Shown: positions 26,301 to 37,580 of the stretch, one piece after another
Position numbering within the stretch: the first letter of the stretch is position 1
How the letters are laid out: each line of letters begins with the position of its first letter
Assembly: GCA_019614645.1 (NCBI GenBank)
Contig: JABWDB010000013.1
Location: 3,710,501-3,774,500, forward strand
Origin: Stratiolaelaps scimitus
Taxonomy: Eukaryota; Arthropoda; Arachnida; Mesostigmata; Laelapidae
Direction of reading: 5' to 3'
Length of the DNA: 64,000 nucleotides
Translations under genes and position numbers: made by a program
The notes under the pieces: generated by a model
Seen by the model: the letters and a program-made list of their open reading frames with translations, nothing else
Databases searched by the model: none
Told to the model about the DNA's origin: nothing

Positions 26301-28909
26301 TATAACGTTATTCATTCGTGATTGGGTTTATTTTACCCGAGAGTTGGGTGGGTTTGTAGATCTTGCACCGACATGTGGGTCTCAGCTGGTACGGTTGCTT
26401 AAGATACCGACTGCGTTGGCAGCATAGGATACAATATTATGATGTCCGACTTCAAAATTTATCAACAACGCTGTGATGAAAACGAAGTGATACGTTTGAA
26501 GTTTCTTACGGTTATTCCCAGAGGATATTGCACCGGGTTATTGACAAGCAGGTTCGAACCTTCGGCGACGCGACTCTAATTTCGAGTGACCTCGCAGTAC
26601 TTCGTGGCGTACCAAACGTAGGGAAAGTGTCGGATCAAAGCGTCGGCCAGATAAACATTCTCGCATATCGATGGATACTTCTACGTCGACTACATAAATA
26701 TGAGCGGTTAGTCTCTGAATATCGTGACGAAACAGGGGCGGCTCCACTGGTTCACACGAAGAAGAACGCGCCGCCAATTGTCGCAGGCCGGGATCGCCGG
26801 TCGTGTTGAGGGGAGACATTATGGAATATGTCTATAAACTGAATTGAATGTAAGGCCATTGTCGACATCGAGCTTTAGCGCATTCAGATTTCTGCTTAAG
26901 AACATCCCCAGAACTAAGACCCAGATAAAACAATGCTCACTAACACTGCCTAACCATTATGCCTTTACACGTTGATGTTAACCCACCAATAATTTAACAC
27001 CCGTATTTTAAGGACACCCTCAAGTACAGGGGACGTCTGAAATTCATCACGATATAGTCGTCTATTATTGCAGACACGTGGATTCTACTAATCTCTCTAA
27101 TACACAATTGTCTAGATCATTGTTTGCTTTAAATTATCGGCATGCTATTTTTGTGTCTAATCGACTTAAAAACGGGGTTGATGTACTTCAGTTGCGTTAT
27201 TCCTCTTCGTTACTTCCTACTCGCGATAAACGTCAATGTTACTATTCGCTTCCCTGAGGTACATCGGAACGGATATTCCGGGCGAAATGGCGGAGAATGA
27301 CTATAATTTGCTTGTGCTTAACTTTATAAGGAGCAAAAAAGGTCGTCAAATCACATCTGTTCAGCCAAATACTGAGGGAAAGGAAGAGGACATAGTTTTT
27401 TTTGGCTTTCTTATTAATTATTGATAGCCCGTTGTTTAGCGTGTGGCAAGTTGGTTGGACCGCTCACTAGACTCTCAAATGGTGGGATCACTTAGCGACA
27501 CTCCTGCCCAAGTGCTACGCAGTGATCGCTTCGGTCCGAAAGAAAGAAACAGACATAGAAAATATCAGTCACCTACAAAAGGGAGATCAACAAAGCAACT
27601 AGGCGATTCCGGGTGTTAAATGAATATCGAGTTCTCCGCAGAAACGACGCTCAATCTTGTCCACAACTAAATACGCAGGGGAATCGTTATCAAGGATTCG
27701 CTATGCTCGATAAAATAAAAAAAAATACACGCGAAAAAAAATATACTCGAAAGTCGACTCGATCAGGAATCCTGGGTTGGAACGTGACGAAGAGAGGTTG
27801 CTAAAAGTGAGAGCCACGTTCGCTAGACGAGTAGCTTTTAGCCACCAATGTGATAAATCGGATGTAAATTCTCAACCTATATTTATACACCTTGATTACT
27901 TAGATAAGCCTATATATACATGCATCGAGGAGCGCCTACTCGGCCTAATAGAAACCGTGTTCGACATAATTATGACAAATACTAGGGCTGGCGTAAATGT
28001 TGTGCCTAAGGTTGTTGTCAAGAGAAAATGCGTAAATCATCTGTTTCCCTGGAGAATTTCCCGAGCATTGCGAGAACGACTTATAACATTTATAACTTAT
28101 ATTGTTCATTACACCGCGGCCAGCTAACCCCACTGTGTTGACCTTTGAATCAAGTATTTGTATTGTATTATACATAACGTATTAACTCGGAATTGCAACT
28201 AACGTTATTCAACCAAAGTAGTCCCCCTTGACAGCTATACCTCCTCTCTATCGATCGGGCAGCGAATATATTCCCTTTTTATCGAATTTTTAATATTATT
28301 AAATTTTCATTTTGAGTTTTAAATATTAATTAAATGTAAATTTTATAACTTTTTTCCAATTATATATATATATATATATATTCACCGTCGCCATACACCG
28401 GAGGTAGTCACTAGCAAGACTACCCTGCACATATATATATATATATCGGGTGTTCTTGCCAGTGGGTACGTCGGGCGTATGGCCGATGACGAGATAACAG
28501 GGCTAACTATGTAGTGAGCCATCATATTTGCCTCACGTAATGACATTGTTATCGAACTACTTCCTTCATTTATCGAGTCACCAGTTCTGCTTTACCTATA
28601 AGTGCATCGTGTGTGTCTTGCCTTTTTTAGATCATAATAAGTTTCGGATACGTTTAACAGCGTTAATGAACGCATCCTTAGATAGACCTTCCCGAAAATG
28701 CATCCATCCCTTTGACAGATCCATGCAAACGCATTGTGAGTCTTCGGTAGTATCGCCCGGGATAGCGATAATTGTTACGTACCTTATTCTATTGTAGGCC
28801 CACTTGCGTTATGATGCAATATTTTATCATCCTCTTAGTTTAGTGAGAAATCTATATCTGATCTATAGGATCGCAACGTAATGTCAGTCAATCGATTCCT
28901 TGCGCTCAG
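23397..28909. other. Intergenic region between the AKAP2/MISP-like gene and the formin
   Basis: No conserved exon was recognised. It contains a short GC-rich hairpin (24492-24512, GGCTTCGCT with its exact complement after 3 nt), several short (TA)n runs (24330-24366, 24940-24956, 28363-28380, 28430-28446), and a truncated retroelement copy at 25817-26064. An open frame of 116 codons at 27777-28127 (+) has no motif I recognise. Undetected 5' exons of the formin may lie here. Confidence 0.5.
25817..26064 (-). mobile_element. 5'-truncated non-LTR-type retroelement copy, with 14-bp target-site duplication
   Basis: Read on the minus strand, the insert encodes the end of an open frame running from about FETLGGHG to AVQRGNAIAFLGTL, followed by a stop, a poly-C tract, CCCTAGAAATTCC and an AATAAA. 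The peptide resembles C-terminal tails of reverse-transcriptase proteins in invertebrate retroelements; that match is from memory of the family, not a search. The direct repeat ATATATTATCGTTT flanks it at 25803-25816 and 26065-26078, as expected for target-primed insertion. A shorter copy of the same 3' end occurs at 32638-32736. Only the tail is present, so the copy is dead. Confidence 0.7.
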
Positions 28910-31156
28910 ATGGCTCGATATGTGAGGCAGGATCCCAGCGAGCTGACATTTCAAAGAAAGCACCCTTCTTGGTGGCAAAGCTTCTTACGCGCTTTGAATG
29001 GCGCCCTTCGACCGGGAAGTCGCTTGCAGCATAGAGGTGTCACCTGCTCAACGCCTTTGACCAGTAGCGATCACCGATTGACAAGGACAACATCTACGAC
29101 ATCCGCCACAATGGTAACGGGCCACTCAAGTTCTCCAATATCTGGCGCATCGGCTCGAGTTATGCTGCGGAGCACATCGGTTCCCGGCGTTCATAGTACG
29201 CGTGTGTGGCCCAAGGCGCACCTTGTCAAGTCGTTGTCAGCCACTCACAAGGAGGCGACCGAGATTCGCCCATGTAGCACCGCGCAGATGACAGCACCAA
29301 ACATGTCCGACGCCCCTCGGATTAACTCTTTACCTCAGCCGGCCGGGAGGAAGCCGATCGCTCCCCTGTCTTCGTCTCCTCCACCGTCAGCTTCAGCAAC
29401 CTCAAGCACTTCACCTCCTCAAGCTTCACCATCGAGCCCGCGTCCACCGCCGCCCCCACCGCCACCGATGCCAATCGCTCGCGGGGCATTTCCTTCCCTC
29501 GCGAGGATGACACGTAGCCGCTCCGAAATTGCGTTCGCAACCTTGCCGAAGCCCAGTATCAAAATGAAGACCGTCAACTGGGACAAAATACCCGAAAAAG
29601 ATATATTCGCCGGTATGTAGTGTGTGCATCTCTATGCACAGGTATCGGGGTGGGTTTGTTTGTGCTCAGTTAACGTTCTTAAATTGAACCTTGAACACCC
29701 TCGGCACGATTAGTATATAGCTGTAGATTGTTACCTAGTTCAGACCTGTATCTGCTGTGCACAGGCAATGCCAACGTTTGGAAAGAAGTTTTTGAAGAGC
29801 CTGCCATGTTGGCAGGGCTCGAGGGCGTCGACTGGAAGCAACTTGAGCAGCTTTTTGCTCTAACGCCAAGGAAGAGCCCAAAAAAGGATCTGATCAGCAG
29901 ATTAAGTTCTTCTTCAAAGGTTAGCACCATGAAGGATGATAAGCTTGTATTATTCGTTTGTGCTCTATGAGAACACGTCGTGCTAGATTATGAAACCATG
30001 CACGTATGCATTTTACAGTGTGTTCCAAAAAAAAAAAAAAATTGAAACTATTTTGAAAAAATTATGAAACTATTTCTAAATATTGTTCTTGATTACGGCA
30101 GAGAAAATCTGTGATTTCAATAACTCCACCGTCTTATATAGGATACAGTGCAGCAGCTTACACGATTACAATAGAGTGACGGTGTTTTTGCTTGGAAACC
30201 GTATTTACTTAGATCTCTGTGTAATTGACGAAAATTCGAGTCTTGCCGAAATTGGTTTTATGTTCTGGGAGCATATCCTTAGAAGCGCGCGACGATTTCA
30301 TGAACTAGTTGTATGTTTGAAGGTTTCGTTGCTAGACACCAAACGCGCCCTGCATGTCAGCCTTGGATTACACCGATTGAAGATGCCCGCGCAAGAGGTT
30401 GTCGCATGTTTAAAGAACTGCGACAGCGCACGCTTGGGCGGGGAACGCCTACAAATTCTCAATCAAATTTTGCCCAAGGAGGCGGAGGTAAGTGTTTACC
30501 ATAGTTTCTTGCTGAATGAACATATGTAAGTGTACGTAAAGATAGTAACACCCTTGAGGGAACACACAATTGAGATTTCTACATAGTGCTACAATTAGAT
30601 GGATATCTCGTTGTTCATCCGACGAGGACGGTAAAGTCGGCCCGTCGCCGCTGGTGGATTCTCGGTATTCATTTCAAAACGAGATTTGTGATATAATCTG
30701 GGAGAGCTGAGAGGTATGCGTAATTACGTCGAAACGCTAGACACCCATAATCGCTATCTAATATTTTGTGACCTCTGTGCGGTGTCCGTAGGCGACATTA
30801 ACTTAGAGTATCAAACATATTTACTGTAGCTCTGTGCAGCAAGAAGCTAAATGGTGCTATCATTAACTATGACACCTTCAGATCGTAAAAATGAAGTCCT
30901 TCTCAGGAGATTTATCTACGCTTCCCGCCTGCGACCGATTTATCTTGGAACTTTTACGGCTTCCTGATTTGTCGAGCCTCGTAGAAGCTCTCCTCCTAAA
31001 AGAGGACTTTAAGCCTGTTGCAGTATCCTTTAAGCTTTCTCTTTGTAACTACATCGACGTGTGTAAAGCTATCCTGAATTCCAGCGCCCTGAAGAGTTTC
31101 TTTCGACGCGTATTAGCCATTGGAAATTACATTAATTCGGTCGGTAAGCTAATTAA

Positions 31157-31208
<52 letters not shown>

Positions 31209-32544
31209 GCAGATTCAATACTCGGGACGTACGTTCTTGCTAAGGGCAAACACATTTTTATACACTTATACAATATTTGCTTCATAATAGCTCGCAAGTG
31301 GATTGTTAGCTGATTTCATCTGTGTATTGTATATCCCTGAGTGGGATTCGTTGTCCTCATCCGGCGCCATTTACACCAGGATTAAAACTCCGCTAGCAAT
31401 TGTTGTGGTTGCAACTATATTCGACAATATCCTGCAATTGTGTTCCAACAAGTGTCTGCTATTTCCATAGACCAAATAACAAGTGCTCATGTCTATTAAT
31501 GCTCACCGCCAGCTTTTTCTTTCAAGTTGCCAATGCGCGCCGTTCACACAAACGGTGCAGCAAATGCGACACTTATATCGACATCTTCATTCGCTCGATG
31601 ATCTCAAAAAAAAACAACAATAGCCACAAATATTCGAGTGTTTTCTCTCCAGGGGAGCTATGCCGGCAACGCAGCCGGCTTTCGCTTGAAAGATCTGTGC
31701 AAGTTAGTCGAGCTGCGCACAGGCCGCAAAACGCCCGAGAGCGAAGGTCAGTCGAATCTGTTAGATTTCGTTGTGAAAACGGCTGTCGACAAAAGCCCGG
31801 ACGAGCTGCGTTTCGTTGAAGAGATGAACGGCATTGAGCAGGCGAATCGGCTCGATGTCGACCATGTTCGTAAGGCCGTCTCAGAATACGAATCAAGTAT
31901 AGCAAAGATTGGAGACTTTCTCTCTGGCAATGACGCACCGTCTCTCGAGAAGCAACTTGGACAATTTATACGTGTAAGTATTATATACGTATTCCCAATT
32001 ACGTTATGCACTGCCGACAACAAGTTATGATCGACCGATGTCAGGATATATGCACCGGCCTTGTGGTATTTTTTATATTACATATATGGCGTGCGCTGCA
32101 ATGCAAGGAATAAGTAAATTATATTTTTTATTTTAAAAATCCCTCAAGGGTTCTGAGGGAAAAACCTAAGTCAGCTAGAAAGTTGTTGCTGTTTGAGCCT
32201 TCTCAGATAGTTGAAACTTCGGAGACGGCGTTCGTTCCATCGGACTTTGTCCGCTGCTGGTGCTGGTGACTAGTGTCGGTGACGTTGCTGTAAATTGTTG
32301 TATTGAAATTTACGTACACATAGATCTTGGTAATTGATTATCTCTTCTGCTTTGTGCCTCATTTCAGGAGGCTGATAATGATGTTCGCACGTTGCAGGGA
32401 TATATTAATGAAATCGACGAGCTGTCATTACGAATCGCCCGATGGTTTTGTGAAAATCCGAAAAGTTTTAAAATCTCCGAATGTCTGCACTTATTATATA
32501 AGCTTTGTCAAGATGTCAAATCAGCTAAACAGACTGAACAAAAG
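28910..32544 (+). CDS. Formin, FH1-FH2 protein of the inverted-formin (FHDC1/INF2) class
   Basis: Exons in phase: 28910-29612, 29765-29919, 30323-30487, 30882-31139, 31653-31973, 32368-32544, giving 593 codons. Formins nucleate and elongate unbranched actin filaments as FH2 dimers fed by profilin bound to FH1. A serine/proline-rich N-terminus leads to an FH1 run of eight prolines near residues 179-186. FH2 starts near residue 216 (MKTVNWDKIPEKDIF, lasso/Trp segment) and contains the knob-type motif IGNYINSGSYAGNAAGF across the 31139/31653 junction. The donor there is GTCGGT; it keeps frame and family length, whereas GTAAGC 4 bp downstream would not. No DID/GBD domain was found, which favours the FHDC1 type, but 5' exons may be missing. 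The first ATG sits directly after an AG acceptor-like site, so it may be either a true start or an internal exon boundary. The C-terminus continues past KQTEQK. Confidence 0.85.
31160..31206. repeat. (TA)n microsatellite in a formin intron
   Basis: About 23 TA units starting 21 bp after the chosen splice donor of the FH2 exon that ends at 31139. Confidence 0.9.
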
Positions 32545-32637
32545 GTGGCCTTCATTCTATATCTCTCTTTATTATTCATTATGCATAATATGCATATATT
32601 CGCATTAATATATTATTAACATATATATTATATAACA

Positions 32638-32736
32638 CGCTTTGTTTATTATAATATATTAAACGTTACAATAGGTCGGAATTTCTAGGGATTATGGGGG
32701 TGGGGGGGGGGGGGGGGTGAGGACGACAACGTCCCG
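32638..32736 (-). mobile_element. Second, shorter copy of the same retroelement 3' end, with 11-bp target-site duplication
   Basis: On the minus strand it reads GTCGTCCTCAC, a poly-C tract, then CCCATAATCCCTAGAAATTC and a tail with AATAAA, matching the 3' end of the copy at 25817-26064. It is flanked by ATTATATAACA at 32627-32637 and 32737-32747. It lies just downstream of the last firm formin exon, probably in the next intron. No coding sequence remains. Confidence 0.7.
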
Positions 32737-33910
32737 ATTATATAACATATTTCGCCTCATACATTTCCGACAAATCACAAAACTGATGCGAGTTAGTATT
32801 GGTCGTCTTTCGAAGGATTCGATACTTAGTTATCATATTGAAGATGTCATCTTCGAGGTGTTGGATTGTACCTATCAAGTGTAACGTGTTAGAACTAGTC
32901 CCATCAATCATTAGCTTCCTGCTATAACATCTAGACACATTAAGACTATTTCAAGGTGTTCTCAAATATGACACGAGTTAGATGGAATCCCATACGGCGA
33001 GTGCGCGTTGCCTCTACACAATCTATTCGTCATTGACATCGGATTCGTTTTTAGGTACCCGTCACTAAACGAGTATCTGCTGTATATTGAATGCTCGCTC
33101 GTCCAAGACAAATGGCAATGAGACAACGTGTTGTCGTGCTCCGACTGATCAAGCTACCGACTGAGGTGTGTGTGTAAATAAATGTCCCGTCTAGCTTTGC
33201 CTACAGACTTGTGTCGTGACTCGTATAGCTGTGGGATTCTACGGCTGCAGGTGCATGATCGGCAGTAGAACCTGCTTCGGTTTGAATTTGAAAATAGAAC
33301 CACTCCAAGATGGCAGATGGAAAAATGTGAATTTGATTTACTATATTTATCGAAACAAACATCGCCTGACGAGCAGCGTATGCTATTATATAATATCGAA
33401 TTTTATATCTATAATAACTTGTAATAATAGTATTTAATTTGCCGTGCATACTTCCGACGGGACATGGTATATATATATATACGTTCAACGTTTTGAGAGA
33501 CAAGACACAACTCAGCAGTACTCGATGCAGTATTCGACGCTGAGCACGGGTGTGATAACCATATACTCTAGTTGACCGACTGGTCGTGAGAGGATTTTTT
33601 AGGAATTGCCCCACAGACAGACGCATATTTTTTTATATCAATCACACACTCCGAAGCAAATAGGTATGTACGGTGGAGAATCTCAAATATCTTTGAACTC
33701 TGAAATCAATAGTGTAATCTAACGAGCAAAAATGCTCGCGACGAATTTATTTGTTCGAATAGGCACCACTGAAATAGATAGATCGGTGCCCTTTGAAGTA
33801 TAGCTAGTCGTGGCTATTTTCCAGGGCCACTTGTTTGTAATATGCTCTACACTGCTTGTTTTTATCTCGTTATTATTATTATTATTATTATTACTATTAT
33901 TATAATACAG

Positions 33911-33991
33911 CAGCGGGAAAATGATGAATCAATAGAGAATAATGTTCGTCATTTAGATTGGGGTCATTATTCACTTTTTCATTATTTGTAA
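33911..33991 (+). CDS. Candidate terminal exon of the formin
   Basis: After TATTATAATACAG, an open frame begins QRENDESIENNV and stops with TAA at 33989-33991. It is in phase 0 with the donor at 32544, so the joined protein would read KQTEQK-QRENDESIENN, which suits the charged tail that follows FH2 in formins. There is no homology strong enough to prove it, and the intron would be 1.37 kb and would contain the retroelement copy. Another exon could be the real one. Confidence 0.3.
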   Translation, partial: QRENDESIENNVRHLDWGHYSLFHYL

Positions 33992-35190
33992 TTTGAAACG
34001 CCCACACTTCTGGTTTTGTTCAATTTGATTAAATCTTAGATCTCAAAATCGGGGCTATAGTGAAATTCGTGGCTAATATTTTCTCTCCGTCTTATGAGCT
34101 GTTTCTAGTAGTTGTTTGTCCAATGCACAAGCCCGACAGAACCAGAAAACCCATTAAGGTGCCGACGAGTAGATCATCAAGCTGCATCCTTAGCTTTCTA
34201 GGATGTTAACAATCATATATACAACTACTGATCTGACGTACACCGCATCAAAAATATTAATAACTAAGTACTTCAATTTAAAAAATCGAATTTACCCAAG
34301 ATACGAACAAATTGACACCTAGTTTGTCCACGGTGGCATTCGGGACCGAAACTAGCCTCGGCGCAGCTGAGCTCGTTTTTGTTCCAAGCGTGTGTTCAAC
34401 TATATTTTAGCCTGAACTATAATAGGCCGAAGTCAACGATTTGGTCCTTGATAGAGTCCAGTATTTGGAAGGCGGCCTAAACAGTACTGGTTGACGTAAG
34501 CATAAGGCCGACGGCTTGACAGTAAGTTATTGTAAACCCCATTCTTCAGGGAAGCTCCCCCGATCGACATTACGATGTCCAAGTAAGTCAGATAAGCTAA
34601 CCATTTATTTAAGGTAGCTTGTATCTTAGACGGCCACAAACCTGCCTACTGCTTTTGTTGTTGTTGAAAGCGTTACATACGGCAAATGGACACCTTCATG
34701 CTTTTGGCGAATTTGCATTTCAAGTTTCTTGCACATTTGTAAGGCCTTTTTAGAATCGATAGCGAATTGGAGTGAATTGCAACCCTGCTCCAGGTCTAAC
34801 CTCAACTCATCCTATCTTTGCATACAGTTATGTCCTCCCCTGTGACACCGGTCTTGGTCCGTTTGCCAAAAAAATCCAGCTAATAATAAAATTAGAGTAC
34901 ATGGCAACCTTATGAGATTTATTTACAAATATTTTTACTCGTTTTGTTAATGTCCACCAACCATCGCCAATGCTTCACTAATTTGGCTGAGTCCATTTAA
35001 TAAAAAATAACATGCCAGATATAATACCCATCTAGCATTGCGTGCACTATATTTATCATTTACAATGTACATTGAAGCTGATGCGAATTAAGAGCCTTCG
35101 GTGACGACGTAAAACTGGATGTGAAATTTTAATCTGGGCGGGGTGATCCGAATGACCGAAATCACAGTGATCAGTGATGATGATCAGTGA
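33992..35190. other. Intergenic region between convergent formin and EXD2
   Basis: No gene was recognised. The stretch is AT-rich. It carries a minus-strand AATAAA at 34918-34923, about 270 bp past the EXD2 stop, which is a plausible EXD2 polyadenylation signal. Directly after that stop, short repeats of GATCAGTGAT occur (35166-35196). Confidence 0.5.
34918..34923 (-). terminator. Candidate polyadenylation signal for EXD2
   Basis: AATAAA on the minus strand, about 270 bp downstream of the EXD2 stop codon. It is supported only by position and sequence. Confidence 0.4.
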
Positions 35191-37580
35191 TCAGTCACGA
35201 AGATTTTCCAAAAGGCGCCCCTTCTGAATCCTCATCTTGCCAACTTTGACCTTTTCCTCGAAGCGGAGTCTTCGCATCACCTCATCCACCCGTCGCTCGC
35301 TCAGACCGGTCCGTTTCATCAGGATTTGAGCTCCATCTGGATCGATGTCCCGATAGAGGGCGATCTTGACCGCAAGAACCTACGTGGAATCAGCACATAT
35401 AAACAAACATCATAAAATGAATATTCTTAGCCTTATGAAGTCAACGGGGGAAAATTGAGTAATGCTAGGAGAGATCGCACCAGAAAGTCGAACCAGTTAA
35501 ATAATTCAACTGTTTATATAATATTAAAAAAAAACAAAAACAAAAGTATGTTACACTATGTGTATCTGATCTAGGAAAATACTTTTCAATGCGAGAATTG
35601 GTCCCCATCATAAGCGGGTTGTGAATTGGTCCCCATAATAAGCGAGCATTGGTTGACCAACATAAGGCCGCATCTGGAACGACGACCGTGTGTAGTAGGT
35701 ACGGCGTATGTAAATTGTCAAACATATTCAACTGAGGATAATATTCCGAGCAACTCTGAACTGGAACAATGTGCTGACCAAGAGCAGTGAGCTTGCAGAG
35801 TTCAGGTGCTGCTGCACTGTTAGTATTATCGATTTCGGGGGGGGGGGGGGGTACTAGGCAATTAGTTCTTCGTCGAACAACGATACGACCATTTTCAAGG
35901 ACCCCTAAGCAAGAAATGTACCTCATGGTGGTGGTCGATGGACCACTGTGGCGGAAGATAAAAAGGTTGAGTTGAATCAATAAAATGCTGTCGCCATATC
36001 ATCTCGAGCTTAATTAGTCCCTCCGGATGGTTGCCATAATATTGAACAACTCGACGGCCGTGAGAGATGTAAGCCACGTTTCTCTCCTTAGTCTCCAAGT
36101 TGGACGCCGTTTCTATCAGCTGCTCCGAAAGCTCTTCAACTTTGAAGTGCTGTTTGAGACGATGCTCCAGCTCCTCTCGTCGCTCTTCAGGAAGATTTTC
36201 AGCTCTCCCTGCTTTCAAGGCTTTGCCAGCGCTGCGGACGGCCCTGAGGTATGGATTCTCCTTGAATTTCTCAGTCGAAGAGGTCAATGGTGCGTCACAT
36301 CGTTCAGCCAATTCCTCCTTGAGCTCATTATCAAAGCTGCAGATTCGGCTGTGACATTCAATACAGGTGAGGACAACATCGTGGGCGTTGTGGTGCTTCA
36401 TCACCTTCGGGAAGTGTTTGCGATATTCTTTTGGTACGACCATCTTTCGCACGAGATTATTGCCCACGCCGCAAACAACACAAATATTTTCCTTATAAGT
36501 GCTATAGTAGTCGCCGTCGAAGATCGTCCGGATTGCCGGCTCGAAATTCAGCTTCACCGTGAAGGTCTTCCGCCCCTTGACCTCCTCGCCGAGGCCATGG
36601 TCGACGTACCATTGCGCTTTCTTTGCATCACATGTACACAGTGTCTCCCCATCAGGACAGAGCAAAAGGCAATTCTCATACAGCGGCGTCTTACGAGCAC
36701 TGTATGAACGTAAGGCCCTATCCTGGCTCTCATATGCGATTTCGGCGGGGGACTTCGTTCGTTTCTTCTTCAACTGTTCGTGCCTACGATGGAATCGAAT
36801 GCCAATATACTCTGAGTATTGCGATAACAGATACGAGTCGAGCCATAGGTAACTCGGCAGGAGTACGCCAATCATGCGCGTAACCCAGTCATTTGAGCGA
36901 GCAATATGCTCGGCCAGTCCGTAGGCGCTGACGACGTCAAAACTTGCATAGTTAATTTGCTCGTCTGACAGCATGTCGCACTCCCAATCGGAGCAGCGAA
37001 CATTTTTCTCCTTCATCAGCTGCGTTTCGAGAAGGACATCCGTCATCGCAGTCAACGAAAAGCCCCGACCCGCTTCCACCAGCTTGCATTTCACATTCTG
37101 CGTGGCCAGGGCCATATGCCGCAGGTCTAGACAGCCGTTTACCCGAATTTTGTAATCTTCATGAAGCTTTAACGCGTCCTCAAGGACGGCCACGCCGACC
37201 TTGACAATGCTCGGATCCTTTAGAATGTCCAACAGTTCCTCAGGGAACGTGGTAAACCTGCACAGCCGGATCAACGCAACCCAGCTCGGTGATGCGGCAA
37301 GCTGCAAAAGTGCAACCTTCCGCCGGCCACCATCCAGCTCTTCCGACGTCACCCATTCACAATCAAGCGCAACGACCTTCGAGTGACGAATTTTCGATAC
37401 AATCTCTTCAGCGCTGCCATGCCAATCATCAGGACTTTCCACAATGTAGACGGCAGCTTCAGTGTCACCCCCCGTGCATTCGTCACATTTACAATCCTGG
37501 CGGAGTACGTACCAGGCGCCGGCAGCTACAGCACAGGCACCCAAACCAAGTATCACTCTACGTTGAATTGTAGAATCCAT
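35191..37580 (-). CDS. EXD2: Exonuclease 3'-5' domain-containing protein 2, two exons
   Basis: Exons 37580-35922 and 35379-35191 join in phase 0 to give 615 aa, close to the vertebrate length. I start at MDSTIQRR because the open frame upstream has no ATG. Residues 9-24 form a hydrophobic anchor like the mitochondrial outer-membrane anchor of EXD2. The DEDDy nuclease has motif I VVALDCEWV (D73, E75), motif II LDLRH (D152) and motif III NYASFD (Y211, D215), all intact. A C-terminal HNH-like region carries CVVC (367-370), HHNAHD (396-401) and CIEC (406-409). The last exon encodes the tail from VLAVKIALYRD to LLENLRD. EXD2 degrades RNA and single-strand DNA, and is tied to mitochondrial translation and DNA-end resection. 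The gene is head-to-head with WDR35 (2.55 kb) and convergent with the formin. Confidence 0.95.
35594..35643. repeat. 22-bp direct repeat in the EXD2 intron
   Basis: GAATTGGTCCCCATCATAAGCG at 35594-35615 recurs at 35622-35643 with one change (CATAATAAGCG in place of CATCATAAGCG). The spacer is GGTTGT. A local duplication with no known role. Confidence 0.85.

Noticed and set aside
26547..26560. B-box-like GGTTCGAACC
   Set aside because: No A-box or cloverleaf partner at the right distance on either strand. The palindrome alone is not evidence of a tRNA.
26528..26819. Two overlapping 93-codon open frames on opposite strands
   Set aside because: Neither has a recognisable motif, splice context or family likeness.
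27777..28127. 116-codon frame, considered as a retroelement endonuclease or host exon
   Set aside because: No catalytic motif is visible and the sequence is too ambiguous to assign.
35837..35851. Poly-G run considered as a third retroelement copy
   Set aside because: The flanks lack the CCCTAGAAATTCC tail and GTCGTCCTCAC start shared by the two real copies. The runs near 38376 and 59755 fail the same test.
36027..36707. 226-codon open frame on the plus strand
   Set aside because: It lies wholly opposite the EXD2 coding exon, which has complete catalytic motifs. The frame is a shadow of that gene's codon use.
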